The notes below the pieces were generated by a model that was not told where the DNA came from, did no database searches, and was given only the letters and a program-made list of their open reading frames with translations. A stretch of DNA of 64,000 nucleotides from Streptomyces sp. Je 1-369 (GTDB taxonomy: Bacteria > Actinomycetota > Actinomycetes > Streptomycetales > Streptomycetaceae), in assembly GCF_026810505.1 (NCBI RefSeq), contig NZ_CP101750.1, positions 4,555,254-4,619,253 on the forward strand, written 5' to 3'. This document shows positions 16,442 through 26,119 of this stretch, one piece after another. A program made the position numbers and the translations under genes. How positions within the stretch are numbered: the stretch's first letter is position 1; each line of letters begins with the position of its first letter.

Positions 16442-17404
16442 ATGGTCAGCTCGTCACACGAAGCGATGCACCGGATCTTCCAGAAGGACACGGCTCTGCT
16501 GGTCCGATCCCTCCAGCGCCTGCTCCACGTTCCATTTCCGGAACCCGTGGACATCATGACCCTCGACGTGGACCTCACGGAGATCGAACCGGTCGAGCGC
16601 CGCTGCGACACTCTGTTACGGGTTGACACCGACGACGGCAACTATCTGTTCGTCATCGAGTCGCAGGGCAAGAAGGACGAGTCCAAGCGCGGCAGCTGGC
16701 CGTACTACCTCTCGTACCTCTACGAGAAGTACCACTGCGAGCCGGTTCTGATCGTCGTGACGCAGAGCGCGGCGACGGCTCGATGGGCTGCCAAGCCCAT
16801 CCAGTTCGGACTGCCGGGCTGGTCCTCGCTCACCGTTCGTCCATTGGTCCTGGGGCCGGACAACGTGCCGGTGATCACGGACCGGCAGGAGGCCGAGAGG
16901 GATGTCCCCCTTGCGGTGTTCTCGGCGATTACACATGGAAGAGGAGCGGGTTCCGCCGCCATACTGGAGGCACTGGCCGCGGCTCTGAAGACGATCGACC
17001 GCGAAGCGGCGGGAATGTTCGCACAGCTCACCCGGTCCGGTCTGGTGGACCCCCGGGCGAAGGAGATCTGGGAGGAACTGATGACGGCGACCAAGTACTT
17101 CTTCGACCACCCGTTCGCGGTGAAGGAGCGGGAGGACGGCCGGGCCGAAGGCCGGGAGGAAGGCCGAGCTGAAGGTCGAGAAGAGGGCCGGGAAGAGGGC
17201 CGGGAGGAGGGCCGGGAGGAGGGCCGGGCCGAGGAACGTGCCGAGACGATCCTGAACATTCTCTCCTGGCGGGGCATCGACGTGCCTCCCGCCGTCCGTG
17301 CACGGGTCACCGCGTGCCCCGACCTGGAGCAGCTCAAGGCCTGGTCGGAACGGGCGGTCCACGCTGCCGACGCGGCCGAGCTGTTCAAGGGCGACGGCGC
17401 CTGA
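16442..17404 (+). CDS. Rpn-like PD-(D/E)XK nuclease-family protein, copy 2
   Basis: 320 residues from ATG 16442 with AAAGGAG upstream. It is homologous along its length to the product of 13679-14593: MVSSSHEAMHRIFQK, RRCDTLLRV (Asp), LFVIESQGKKD (Glu-x-Gln), WPYYLSYLYEKYH and VLGPDNVPVITDRQEAE. At about 235-270 an array of E-G-R-E/A-E-G-R units replaces the shorter EGKAEGK stretch of copy 1, and expands in 12-bp DNA steps (17140-17230). The C-terminal helical domain aligns again. Intact PD-(D/E)XK residues suggest a DNA-cleaving protein, possibly with an inserted length-variable coil. Confidence 0.7.
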   Translation: MVSSSHEAMHRIFQKDTALLVRSLQRLLHVPFPEPVDIMTLDVDLTEIEPVERRCDTLLRVDTDDGNYLFVIESQGKKDESKRGSWPYYLSYLYEKYHCEPVLIVVTQSAATARWAAKPIQFGLPGWSSLTVRPLVLGPDNVPVITDRQEAERDVPLAVFSAITHGRGAGSAAILEALAAALKTIDREAAGMFAQLTRSGLVDPRAKEIWEELMTATKYFFDHPFAVKEREDGRAEGREEGRAEGREEGREEGREEGREEGRAEERAETILNILSWRGIDVPPAVRARVTACPDLEQLKAWSERAVHAADAAELFKGDGA

Positions 17405-17417
17405 TCCCGTACAGCAG

Positions 17418-17465
17418 AAAGTCCCGCCATCTTCCCCGTGTCCAGTGGGGCCGTGGCGGGACTTT
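17418..17465. terminator. Bidirectional terminator between the nuclease-like gene and metG
   Basis: The stem AAAGTCCCGCCA / TGGCGGGACTTT (17418-17429, 17454-17465) encloses a second CCCC/GGGG pairing and has T runs on both sides. It sits between convergent genes. Confidence 0.75.
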
Positions 17466-17486
17466 TCCGCGAGACGTCACGTACCG

Positions 17487-19115
17487 CTACGTGGCCGGCT
17501 TTTCCTCCAGGCGCGGGAACAGCACCGCGCCCTTCGTGACCGTCGCGCCCGCGGGGAGCGTGCCCCACGTGGCGGCGGCGCTGACGTCCTGGTCGGCGAG
17601 TGCGCCCAGGAGGGGTTCCGCGCCGAGGGAGTCCCAGAGCTTCTGGGAGGTGTCCGGCATGATCGGGTTGAGGAGCACCGCCACCGCGCGGAGCGACTCG
17701 GCGGCCGTGTAGAGGATCGTCGCCAGGCGGGCCTTGCCCTCCGGGCTGTCGTCCTTGGCCACCTTCCACGGCTCCTGCTCCGTGATGTAGCCGTTGACCT
17801 GCTTCACGAAGTCGAAGATCGCCAGGATGCCGCCCTGGAAGTCCAGCTCCTCGCCGATCTTCCGGTCCGCCTCGGCGACCGCCTTCGTCAGGCCGTCCTG
17901 AACCGCCTGCTCGGCGTCACCGGACGCCGTCGCCTCGGGCAGCTCGCCGCCGAAGTACTTGCCGACCATCGCCGCGACACGGGACGCGAGGTTGCCGTAG
18001 TCGTTCGCCAGCTCGGACGTGTAGCGGGCCGTGAAGTCCTCCCACGAGAACGAGCCGTCGCTACCGAACGCGATCGCGCGCAGGAAGTACCAGCGGTACG
18101 CGTCCACGCCGAAGTGGGACGTGAGGTCCTGCGGCTTGATGCCCGTCAGGTTCGACTTCGACATCTTCTCGCCGCCGACCATCAGCCAGCCGTTCGCCGC
18201 GACCTTGCCGGGGACCGGGAGGCCTTGCGCCAGGAGCATCGCGGGCCAGATCACCGCGTGGAAGCGGAGGATGTCCTTGCCGACGAGGTGCACGTTCGCG
18301 GGGAAGGTCGAGGTGAACTTCTCCTCGTTCGCGCCGTAGCCCACGGCCGTCGCGTAGTTCAGGAGCGCGTCGATCCAGACGTAGATGACGTGCTTGTCGT
18401 CCCACGGGACCTTGACGCCCCAGTCGAACGTCGAGCGGGAGATGGAGAGGTCCTGGAGGCCTTGGCGGACGAAGTTCACTACCTCGTTGCGCGCCGACTC
18501 GGGCTGGATGAAGTCGGGGTTGGCTTCGTAGAGGGCGAGGAGCTTGTCGCCGTACTCGCTCAGCTTGAAGAAGTAGTTCTCCTCCTTGAGGAGCTCCACC
18601 GGCTTCTTGTGGATGGGGCAGAGCTTCTGCCCCTCGAAGTCGCCCTCGCCGTCGATGAGGTCACCGGGGAGCTTGTACTCCTCGCAGCCCACGCAGTACG
18701 GGCCTTCGTAGCCCCCCTTGTAGATCTCGCCCTTGTCGAAGAGATCCTGGACGAACTCCTGCACGCGGTCGGTGTGACGCTTCTCCGTGGTGCGGATGAA
18801 ATCGTCGTTCGCGATGTTCAGGTGCTCCCAGAGGGGCTTCCAGGCCTCGGTGACGAGCTTGTCGCACCACTCCTGGGGGGTGACGTCGTTCGCCTCGGCC
18901 GTGCGCATGATCTTCTGACCGTGCTCGTCCGTGCCGGTGAGGTACCACACCTTCTCGCCGCGCTGACGGTGCCAGCGCGTGAGCACGTCCCCTGCAACGG
19001 TCGTGTAGGCGTGGCCCAGGTGAGGAGCGTCGTTTACGTAGTAGATGGGGGTCGAGACGTAGAACGCCTTCGCGTTCTCGCCCGCTCCCTGCTTCTCGGA
19101 TCCAGTGGCCGCCAT
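17487..19115 (-). CDS. metG: Methionine--tRNA ligase
   Basis: 542 residues. The class I signature HLGH lies at about 32-35 (NDAPHLGHAYTTVAGD) and KMSKSN at about 316. The connective domain holds the metal-binding cysteines (YCVGCEEYKLPG and LCPIHKKP). The anticodon domain follows, with WKVAKDD near the end. There is no C-terminal EMAP/tRNA-binding domain, which is normal for this actinobacterial form. It charges tRNA-Met in the cytoplasm. The start MAATGSEKQGAG at 19115 carries a short streptomycete-type extension before AFYVSTPIYYVN. Confidence 0.97.
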   Translation of the reverse strand: MAATGSEKQGAGENAKAFYVSTPIYYVNDAPHLGHAYTTVAGDVLTRWHRQRGEKVWYLTGTDEHGQKIMRTAEANDVTPQEWCDKLVTEAWKPLWEHLNIANDDFIRTTEKRHTDRVQEFVQDLFDKGEIYKGGYEGPYCVGCEEYKLPGDLIDGEGDFEGQKLCPIHKKPVELLKEENYFFKLSEYGDKLLALYEANPDFIQPESARNEVVNFVRQGLQDLSISRSTFDWGVKVPWDDKHVIYVWIDALLNYATAVGYGANEEKFTSTFPANVHLVGKDILRFHAVIWPAMLLAQGLPVPGKVAANGWLMVGGEKMSKSNLTGIKPQDLTSHFGVDAYRWYFLRAIAFGSDGSFSWEDFTARYTSELANDYGNLASRVAAMVGKYFGGELPEATASGDAEQAVQDGLTKAVAEADRKIGEELDFQGGILAIFDFVKQVNGYITEQEPWKVAKDDSPEGKARLATILYTAAESLRAVAVLLNPIMPDTSQKLWDSLGAEPLLGALADQDVSAAATWGTLPAGATVTKGAVLFPRLEEKPAT

Positions 19116-19195
19116 GGTCGAAATCCTAACGGCCTGACGAAGATCGACTCACATCGGTTTCGCGCGGTCTCAGGTGGTGGGCGGGTTGGGCGGGT

Positions 19196-19236
19196 GGGTA
19201 GGCAGGCAAGTAGGTAGGCAGGCAGGCGGGCAGGTG
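19196..19236 (+). repeat. GGCA/GGTA tetranucleotide tract
   Basis: About ten imperfect GGYA units lie between metG and the vWA gene. No coding role is seen. It is a slippage-prone microsatellite. Confidence 0.75.
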
Positions 19237-19308
19237 CAGCGAGGCGGGCCGCGGGGCGAGGGGCGCTCCGTGGCCCGCCTTCGGTGCGGGGGGTGGGTGA
19301 CGGTCGAT

Positions 19309-19346
19309 GTCAGGCGTCGTGTCAGGCGTCGGTGTCAGGCTTCGGT
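19309..19346 (-). repeat. Three tandem 12/13-bp units at the vWA gene's stop codon
   Basis: GTCAGGCGTCGT, GTCAGGCGTCGGT and GTCAGGCTTCGGT lie end to end. On the coding (minus) strand each reads Thr-Glu/Asp-Ala-stop or a shifted form of it, and the stop used is in the unit nearest the gene. Confidence 0.8.
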
Positions 19347-21146
19347 GCGGGCCAGCCACTCGGGGTACGCCGCCAGGAGGCCCTCGTACAGCTCCTTGTC
19401 CGTGAGCTCCTTGGGGGTGGGGCCCGCGTGGAAGAACGCCGCGTTGTCCGCCTTGAGCTTGCGGAGGTAGTCGAAGCCCTTCGCGTCGTGCTCGCCGAAC
19501 GCGATGAACTGGAAGAAGAGGGGGTGCGCGGCGGCGTCCGCCAGGGCCTGCGTCGCCACACCCTTCGTGTCCGGGGGCCCGTCCGTCTGGAAGATCACCA
19601 GGGCCGGCTCGCCCTTGTGGTCCGACTTCTCGTAGTGGGCCACGACCTCTTCGATCGCGCGGTGGTAGCTCGTGCGGCCCATGCGGCCCGCTGCGGCGTG
19701 CAGCTCGTCGATACGGCCCTCGTGCTCGGGGAGCGTGAGCGTGCCGGTGCCGTCGATCTCCGTGGAGAAGAAGACGACGTGGACGGTGGCGTCGGGGTCC
19801 GTGTGCGCGGCCAGCGCGAGGACCTGCTCGCCGAGGCTCTGGGCGGAGCCGTCCTTGTAGTACGGGCGCATGGAGCCGGAGCGGTCGAGGACCAGGTAGA
19901 CCTGGGCTCGGGTTCCTGTGAGGTCGTGCGTTTTCAGGGCGGAGCCGGCGGCGCGGTACGCGGTGGCGAGGGCGGGGGCTGCGGACCGCACCTTCGCTGC
20001 GGGGACCGCGGGCTTTCCGTTGACCGGGGTGGGGTTGCCGTCGTCCTGCGGGCTGGCCTCAGCCTGCGGCTCGGGCGTGACGTTGGCGCTGGCCTCAGCC
20101 TGCGGCTCGGGCGTGACGTTGGCGCTGGCCTCAGCCTGCGGCTCGGGCTTGTCCTCGGGGATGGCCTCAGCCTGCGGCTCCGGGTTGTCCTCGGGGGCGC
20201 CTGCTTCTTCGGCACCCTGCACCGGGGGCTGTGCCCACCCGTCCCGCCCAGCGGGACGATTGCCCACAGCAGTGGCGGCTTCGGTCTCTGCGGGGTCAGC
20301 CTTCGGCTCGGGGGCGGGCTCGGCGGTGGCGGCTTCGGTTCCTGCGGGGTCAGCCTTCGGCTCGGGGGCGGCATCGGTGGCGTCAGCCTTCGGCCGGGTA
20401 TCAGTCTCGGCGGTGACAGCTCCGGCCTCGGCGACCTGAGCCTGCGGCTCGGTCTCAGCCTCAGTGGTCGCGGATGCGGTCTCCGTGATCTCAGTCTTTG
20501 GTTCCGGCTCGGGAGCGGGCTCCGGCTCGGGAGCGGGCTCCGGGGCGATTGCGGGCTCGGCGGCGTCAGCCTTCGGCTCGACCTTGGCCTTCGGCTCGGC
20601 GTCAGCCTTCGGCTCGACCTCGGCCTTCGGCTCCGTGGTAGCGGTGGGCTCCGTGGCCGGTTCGGTGGGGGGTGCCTCAGTCTTCGGCTTGGGGGCAGTT
20701 TCAGCCGGGGTGGATGCGGGCTCGGACGCCTCGGTCTTCGGGGCCGCCGCAGCGGTGGGCTCGGGGCGTGCCTCACGTGCCTCAGCGGGAGCCGCCTCGG
20801 GCTCCGGCTCCGGGGACTTCTCCGCCTCCTCGCCGAGCGGCGTGCGCTCCTGGGGCGGGGACGGCGACGGGGGCGGGACCGTTACGTTGTCGAAAGCCGC
20901 CGCTACCAAGTCGTCCACCGTTGGGGTGGGCTCCTTGCTGGGGGACGGGAGCGTGGCCTTGGGGGCCGGGTTCGGTTCCGGGGAGGGGGACGGGACCGTC
21001 ACCGTGACCGGGGGAGCCGCGTCCGGCTCCGGCGCGGAGGGCGAGATCTGCTCCGGCGCAGTCGCACGCTCAGGCTCCCGTGCCTCCGGAACGCTCTCCT
21101 TGCGTGACCGTCCGAACGCGTTCCGCAGGCGGTTCAGAATGCCCAT
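19335..21146 (-). CDS. vWA-domain protein with long acidic/proline-rich repeat region
   Basis: 603 residues. A basic N-terminus ([17 protein letters not shown]) precedes about 350 residues of low-complexity Glu/Ala/Pro/Thr sequence, including near-perfect 12-13-residue repeats of the form [12 protein letters not shown] (about 335-385). The C-terminal 200 residues are a von Willebrand A domain with an intact MIDAS start ([14 protein letters not shown]), a central Thr (GRMGRTSYH) and FQTDGPPD. The form resembles the vWA domains found with tellurium-resistance (Ter) proteins. It may scaffold a metal-dependent protein contact. It is divergent from phoX and 219 bases from metG. Confidence 0.8.
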   Translation of the reverse strand: MGILNRLRNAFGRSRKESVPEAREPERATAPEQISPSAPEPDAAPPVTVTVPSPSPEPNPAPKATLPSPSKEPTPTVDDLVAAAFDNVTVPPPSPSPPQERTPLGEEAEKSPEPEPEAAPAEAREARPEPTAAAAPKTEASEPASTPAETAPKPKTEAPPTEPATEPTATTEPKAEVEPKADAEPKAKVEPKADAAEPAIAPEPAPEPEPAPEPEPKTEITETASATTEAETEPQAQVAEAGAVTAETDTRPKADATDAAPEPKADPAGTEAATAEPAPEPKADPAETEAATAVGNRPAGRDGWAQPPVQGAEEAGAPEDNPEPQAEAIPEDKPEPQAEASANVTPEPQAEASANVTPEPQAEASPQDDGNPTPVNGKPAVPAAKVRSAAPALATAYRAAGSALKTHDLTGTRAQVYLVLDRSGSMRPYYKDGSAQSLGEQVLALAAHTDPDATVHVVFFSTEIDGTGTLTLPEHEGRIDELHAAAGRMGRTSYHRAIEEVVAHYEKSDHKGEPALVIFQTDGPPDTKGVATQALADAAAHPLFFQFIAFGEHDAKGFDYLRKLKADNAAFFHAGPTPKELTDKELYEGLLAAYPEWLARTEA

Positions 21147-21422
21147 GTGCGCAACCCTTCGCGTGAGTTGATTCCCGAAAATCCCTGGCCAGGGCGGACA
21201 CGTAAGGTTAGCCGCCGCAGTACGCGATCTTGGGCAGGGTCACCATCCGTCACCCGCGCGAGCCACCCACGCGAACCGCCATGCGGAGCACCTCCATGGA
21301 CCCGGCGCCGCAACTCCCTCCCATGCGCCCCGGATTCACCCTCCGTTCACCCGTAGGCCGCCGCCGTGCCGAACCCTGCGCCTAGCCTCACGGCGGAAAC
21401 AAGCCACAACGACGGAGGACTC

Positions 21423-23528
21423 GTGCCCAAGCTGCTGCCGATCATCACCTCGCATCAGGGGAGCGGCGGCCGTTCCGCCCTGACCTGCCGCTTCCGTTGC
21501 GGCGACGCCTGCTTCGGCGAGGTGCCCAACGCCAGCGACAACGCGTACGTCGGCGACGTCATCGCCGGTGCGCTCAGCCGCCGTTCCATGATGCGCGCCG
21601 CCGCCGTCGTGACGGTCGCCACCGCCGCGGGCGGCGCCGTCCTCGCCGGGCCGGGAGCGGGCGAGGCCGCTGCCGCCGCGCCCGCGGCAACGGCCGCGGG
21701 GCACGGCAGGGACCGTAAGCACAAGGGTGCGCGCGGTCTCCGCTTCAATCCCGTCGCCCCCAACACCGCCGACACCGTCACCGTCCCCGACGGGTACGAG
21801 CAGAACGTCGTCATACGCTGGGGCGAGCCCATCCTCCGCGGTGCGCCCGCCTTCGACGCGGAGAAGCAGACCGCGGCGGCCCAGGCCGGGCAGTTCGGGT
21901 ACAACAACGACTTCCTCAGCCTGCTGCCGCTCCGGCGCGAGCACGGCCGGCAGGTCCTCGTCGCCAACCACGAGTACACGGACGAGATCCTGATGTTCAA
22001 GGGGTACGACCCCGAGAACCCGACCCGCGAGCAGGTCGAGATCGCGTGGGCCGCCCATGGTCTGTCCGTGGTCGTCGTGGAGGGGGAGCGGCGGAGCGGG
22101 AAGCTGCGGGCCGTGTCGCGGCACCACCTCAACCGGCGGCTCACCGCCACCAGCCGGTTCCGGCTCTCCGGGCCCGTCGCGGGCAGCGACCTCGTCCGCA
22201 CCAAGGCCGACCCGCGCGGCACCACCGTCCTCGGCACCCTCAACAACTGCTCGGGCGGCACCACCCCGTGGGGCACGACCCTGCACGGCGAGGAGAACTT
22301 CAACCAGTACTTCGCCAACGCCGCGAAGGTGACCGACCCGAAGACCGCCGCCCGCCTCAAGCGGTACGGCGTCACCGGCGAGGCCTCCGAGCGCAAGTGG
22401 GAGCGGTTCGACCGCCGCTTCGACCTCGCCCAGGAGCCCAACGAGGCCAACCGGTTCGGCTGGGTCGTCGAACTCGACCCGTACGACCCGGACTCGACCC
22501 CGCGCAAGCGCACCGCGCTCGGCCGCTTCAAGCACGAGGCCGCGCAGCCGCGCCTCACGCACGACGGCCGTCCCGTGGTCTACATGGGGGACGACGAGAA
22601 GTTCGACTATTTCTACAAGTTCGTCAGCAGCAAGCGCGTCGCCAAGGGCACGTCCCGCGCCGCCCACGAGCACAACCTGAGCCTGCTCGACGAGGGGACG
22701 CTCTACGTCGCCAAGCTGACCGGTGACTCCCCGGCCGAGGAGATCGACGGGAAGGGGACGCTCCCGGACGACGGTGAGTTCGACGGCGGCGGCAAGTGGA
22801 TTCCGCTCGCCACCGCCGGGCCCGGCGGCAAGGCCGTCAGCCACGTCGACGGCATGACCGCCGAGGAGGTGTACGTCTTCACGCGCCTCGCCGGTGACAA
22901 GGTGGGCGCCACGAAGATGGACCGGCCCGAGGACATCGAGCCGTCGCCGCACACCGGCAAGGTGTACGTCGCCCTGACGAACAACTCCGACCGCGGCAAG
23001 GCGGGCAAGACGGGCGCCGACGAGGCCAACCCGCGCAACCTCAACAAGCACGGGCAGATCCTTGAGCTGACCGAGCGCCGCAACCGCGCGGACGCGACCT
23101 CCTTCGGCTGGTCGCTGTTCCTCGTCGCCGGTGACCCGAACGACCCCGCCACGTACTTCGCGGGATTCCCCAAGGAGCGGGTCTCCCCGATCTCCTGCCC
23201 GGACAACGTCGCCTTCGACCCGCACGGCAACCTGTGGATCTCCACCGACGGCAACCAACTCGGCTCGCACGACGGCCTGTTCGGCGTCGCCACGCGCGGC
23301 GACCGGCGCGGGGAGCTCAAGCAGTTCCTGACGATGCCGAACGGCGCCGAGACGTGCGGGCCGCTCATCCAGGATCGGCGCGTGCTCGTCTCCGTGCAGC
23401 ACCCGGGTGAAATCGACGGCGCGTCCGTGGAGAAGCCCGCGAGCGCCTGGCCGGACGGACCCGGCAAGATCGTCCGGCCGTCGGTCGTCTCGGTGTGGCG
23501 CGAGGACGGCTGCGACATCGGGGTTTGA
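21423..23528 (+). CDS. PhoX-family alkaline phosphatase (DUF839), Tat-exported
   Basis: 701 residues from GTG 21423, with GACGGAGGA seven bases upstream. The N-terminus MPKLLPIITSHQGSGGRSAL and CRFRCGDACFGEVPN is the usual streptomycete PhoX opening. A twin-arginine signal follows (SRRSMMRAAAVV) with its hydrophobic stretch to about residue 85. The body shows the PhoX/DUF839 blocks: RWGEPIL, GYNNDFLSLLPL, VLVANHEYTDEILMF, GRFKHEAAQPRL, YMGDDEKFDYFYKFV, DRPEDIEPSP and CPDNVAFDPHGNLWISTDG. PhoX enzymes use Fe and Ca and release phosphate from organic esters outside the cell, typically under phosphate starvation. No clear PHO box was recognised upstream. Confidence 0.9.
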   Translation: MPKLLPIITSHQGSGGRSALTCRFRCGDACFGEVPNASDNAYVGDVIAGALSRRSMMRAAAVVTVATAAGGAVLAGPGAGEAAAAAPAATAAGHGRDRKHKGARGLRFNPVAPNTADTVTVPDGYEQNVVIRWGEPILRGAPAFDAEKQTAAAQAGQFGYNNDFLSLLPLRREHGRQVLVANHEYTDEILMFKGYDPENPTREQVEIAWAAHGLSVVVVEGERRSGKLRAVSRHHLNRRLTATSRFRLSGPVAGSDLVRTKADPRGTTVLGTLNNCSGGTTPWGTTLHGEENFNQYFANAAKVTDPKTAARLKRYGVTGEASERKWERFDRRFDLAQEPNEANRFGWVVELDPYDPDSTPRKRTALGRFKHEAAQPRLTHDGRPVVYMGDDEKFDYFYKFVSSKRVAKGTSRAAHEHNLSLLDEGTLYVAKLTGDSPAEEIDGKGTLPDDGEFDGGGKWIPLATAGPGGKAVSHVDGMTAEEVYVFTRLAGDKVGATKMDRPEDIEPSPHTGKVYVALTNNSDRGKAGKTGADEANPRNLNKHGQILELTERRNRADATSFGWSLFLVAGDPNDPATYFAGFPKERVSPISCPDNVAFDPHGNLWISTDGNQLGSHDGLFGVATRGDRRGELKQFLTMPNGAETCGPLIQDRRVLVSVQHPGEIDGASVEKPASAWPDGPGKIVRPSVVSVWREDGCDIGV

Positions 23529-23541
23529 TTCGAACGTTCAC

Positions 23542-23587
23542 TACGGCTGTGGGGCACCCCGCTCTTGCGGGGTGCCCCACAGCCGTA
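23542..23587. terminator. Perfect 21-bp bidirectional terminator
   Basis: TACGGCTGTGGGGCACCCCG plus one C, loop TCTT, then the exact inverse ending at 23587. It lies between the convergent phoX and surface-protein genes. Confidence 0.85.
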
Positions 23588-23604
23588 CCGCTGTCAGATC
23601 ACAC

Positions 23605-24828
23605 TCAGCCGTTCTGCTTGCGGCGGTACAGCGCGAAGCCGAGGCCCGCCGCGCCCGCCGCCGCCATGCCGCTGCCCGCGGCGATCAGCGGGGCGTCGTC
23701 GGACGAGGACTCCGCCTTGACGCCGTCGGCACCCGCCTTGACGCCGCCCTTCGGGACGACCTGCTGCGAGTCGTTCCGGGAGTGGGAGTGGGAGTGGGAC
23801 TGGGGCTGCGGCTTGGTGCCGTTGTTGTCGTGGTGGCCGTTGCTGTTCGTCCTGCCCTCGGTCCAGCCCTTCATGGTGCCGTCGGGGTTGAGGACGAAGT
23901 GGGCGCCGTTGTGCTGGCCGTACGCGGGCTTGCTGCCGGACTGCTTCAGCGTGTCCCACACCGACTTCTTGCCGGTGTCCGGCGCCTTGGCGATCATGTC
24001 GGCCTCGTAGCCGTTCGTGACCTTGTAGACCTTCGCGTCGAAGCCGCTGCCGCCGAGGTTCTTGTACTCGCGCACGAAGACGCGCTTGTGGTCGGGCTTC
24101 GGCTTCGGCGGGGTCGGCTTGGCCTGCATCGTGACGGTGCCGCTGGGCGTGAGGGTGAAGGTGTTGCCGTCGATCTTGGTGGTCGCGGACTTGTCGTACG
24201 CGGTGAGCGAGCCCTTCGGCTTGCCGTTCAGGGCTATCGCGGCCTTGGCGGTACGGGCCGACGCGTTGACGTCGACCTTCGCGGTCCAGCCCTTGCCGAG
24301 GTCCGTCGTGCCCTTCGACTCCCAGCCGCCGACGACCGGGTCCTTGTCCTTGCCCTTGTCCGTGAGCTTGGCGGTGGCCGTGCCGTCGGGGGTGAGGGTG
24401 AAGGTGTTGCCGTCGATCGTCGTGGACGCGGACTTCTCGTAGGCGGTGAGGGAGCCCTTCGCGGCGCCGTTCAGGGAGATCGTCGCCTTGGCGGTCCGGG
24501 CGGAGGCGTTGACCTGGACGTTCGCGGTCCAGCCCTTGCCGAGGTCGGTCGTGCCCTTCGACTCCCAGCCACCGGGGACGGGGGGCTGCTCCTTGTCCTT
24601 GTCAGCCTTGTCCCTGTCCGTCTGGTCCTGGTCGTCCTTGGACTTGTCCTGGTTGTCGTCCTGCTTCTTGTCCTGGTCCTGGGTGCCCTGCTGGTCGTCC
24701 TGCGCGACCTGGCCCTGTGGAGTCGAGGGCGCGTCCGCGGCGAACGCGGCCGTGGTGGGGACGGCGAGCGCGGCGATGGCTCCGGTGGCGATGGCGGCGG
24801 TGCGGAAGGTACGGCGGGTGGCGCGCAT
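23605..24828 (-). CDS. Secreted, membrane-anchored protein with two tandem beta repeats (unrecognised family)
   Basis: 407 residues. The signal peptide is residues 1-31 (RTFRTAAIATGAIAALAV to AFA). An Asp/Lys/Gln-rich linker (about 35-85) is followed by two copies of a roughly 75-residue unit, each starting GGWESKGTTDLGKGWTA and ending DGNTFTLTPDGT or the like. A third region (KRVFVREYKNLGGSGFDAKV) and a His/Ser-rich linker (QSHSHSHSRND) precede a C-terminal hydrophobic helix and basic tail (GFALYRRKQNG). No LPXTG is seen, so anchoring is by the membrane segment rather than by sortase. The repeat unit is not recognised; a cell-envelope role is inferred. Confidence 0.75.
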   Translation of the reverse strand: MRATRRTFRTAAIATGAIAALAVPTTAAFAADAPSTPQGQVAQDDQQGTQDQDKKQDDNQDKSKDDQDQTDRDKADKDKEQPPVPGGWESKGTTDLGKGWTANVQVNASARTAKATISLNGAAKGSLTAYEKSASTTIDGNTFTLTPDGTATAKLTDKGKDKDPVVGGWESKGTTDLGKGWTAKVDVNASARTAKAAIALNGKPKGSLTAYDKSATTKIDGNTFTLTPSGTVTMQAKPTPPKPKPDHKRVFVREYKNLGGSGFDAKVYKVTNGYEADMIAKAPDTGKKSVWDTLKQSGSKPAYGQHNGAHFVLNPDGTMKGWTEGRTNSNGHHDNNGTKPQPQSHSHSHSRNDSQQVVPKGGVKAGADGVKAESSSDDAPLIAAGSGMAAAGAAGLGFALYRRKQNG

Positions 24829-25022
24829 GGCGGTGACTTCCCTCGTCTACTCAGGCTGCGGGTCGAGCTGTCCGTGTTTGTGCCCCTTTGCGGTGGCGAC
24901 ACAGATGAAGTTACGGGCGCCGTGTGTGCGTCATCCATAGGGAATGTAACAAGTGCGCCCAGGGCGTGACCCAGTACCGTAAATCGCCTAAAAGTGCAGG
25001 TCAGAGAGGGTGTCGCCGAAGG

Positions 25023-26033
25023 TCACCGGCTTGCGGGGACCAAGGTCCCGCCCGGCGCCCCGCCGGGGCCTCCCGCCCCGCCGACGCCTCCCGTCCCCCT
25101 GGCGTCGCCCGACCTCAGCAGCCACTCCACATAGGCGGGCGCCTGCCGGGCCGCCTCCCAGTAGGCGGCCTCCAGCTCCCCGTACACCGCGTCGAGCTCC
25201 TCCTCCGTGCGCGCCGCCAGGATGAGGCGTACGCCGAGGGGGTCGCCGTACAGCGGGCGTACGGCCATGTCGGTCCTGCCGCGCGACGTCGGCTGGCAGA
25301 GGGCGACGACCTCGCCGGTGGCGACGAGGGACGCCGCGGTGAGGTAATCGCCGTGCAGGACACGGGGGTTGAGCCCGGCCGCGGTCAGGACGCGGCGCAG
25401 GCCGTCCCATTCGCCGTCGACCGTCGGGTCGACCATCCAGCGGTCCTCGGCGAGGTCGGAGAGGCGTACGACGGGCCGGTCCGCCGCCGGATGGTCCGCG
25501 GCGAGGGAGACGAACTGCGGCTCCCGGTCGAGGAGGACCCGTCTTCGCAGGCTCTCGGGCAGCCGCAGCGGGCAGCCCTCCACCTCGTGCACGAAGGCGA
25601 TGTCGAGGTGGCCGGTCTCCACCATGCGCAGGAGCGCGTTCGCGGACACGTCCATCTGGAGCGACATCTCGGTGCCGGGGAACCGTGCGCGCAGTTTGCG
25701 CAGCCAGCCCGGTATGGCGCGGCTCGCCGTGGAGCCGATGCGCAGCTGCGGGCCCTCGGCGGTGCGGGCGGCGGCCGCCTTCGTCTCGGCGACGAGTGCC
25801 CGCATCTCCGTGACGAGGGGCCGGGCGCGGCTGAGGACGACCCGGCCGAGCTGGGTGGGTCGGCATCCGGTGCGCTCGCGGGAGAAGAGCTGGCCGCCGA
25901 GCGCGTGCTCGATGCGGCGCAGCTGGGTCGTCAGCGACGGCTGGCTCATGCCGAGCTGCCGCGCGGCCTTGTGCAGGCTGCCGGTGTCGGCGATGGCGCA
26001 CAGTGCGCGGAGGTGTCTCACCTCGAGCTCCAT
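25023..26033 (-). CDS. LysR family regulator, divergent from snapalysin
   Basis: 336 residues. The N-terminal winged helix-turn-helix ([40 protein letters not shown]) and periplasmic-binding-like effector domain (about 95-300) are standard. The C-terminus carries a Gly-rich tail ([17 protein letters not shown]). The position, divergent from a small neutral protease gene with an intervening inverted repeat, matches the known streptomycete snpA/LysR (SnpR/MprR-type) arrangement, in which the regulator activates the protease gene. That assignment is by context and family. Confidence 0.88.
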   Translation of the reverse strand: MELEVRHLRALCAIADTGSLHKAARQLGMSQPSLTTQLRRIEHALGGQLFSRERTGCRPTQLGRVVLSRARPLVTEMRALVAETKAAAARTAEGPQLRIGSTASRAIPGWLRKLRARFPGTEMSLQMDVSANALLRMVETGHLDIAFVHEVEGCPLRLPESLRRRVLLDREPQFVSLAADHPAADRPVVRLSDLAEDRWMVDPTVDGEWDGLRRVLTAAGLNPRVLHGDYLTAASLVATGEVVALCQPTSRGRTDMAVRPLYGDPLGVRLILAARTEEELDAVYGELEAAYWEAARQAPAYVEWLLRSGDARGTGGVGGAGGPGGAPGGTLVPASR

Positions 26034-26119
26034 GGCCGATGAGCGTAGAGGCGGTACGGCCGCTGCACCAGACGCTCAAACCCCATGAGAACCGGCCGTT
26101 CTGGGCAGGCCGGGTCATG

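Noticed and set aside
17298..19217. Long plus-strand frame opposite metG
   Set aside because: metG is certain by its HLGH and KMSKS motifs; the plus frame shows no recognisable domain.
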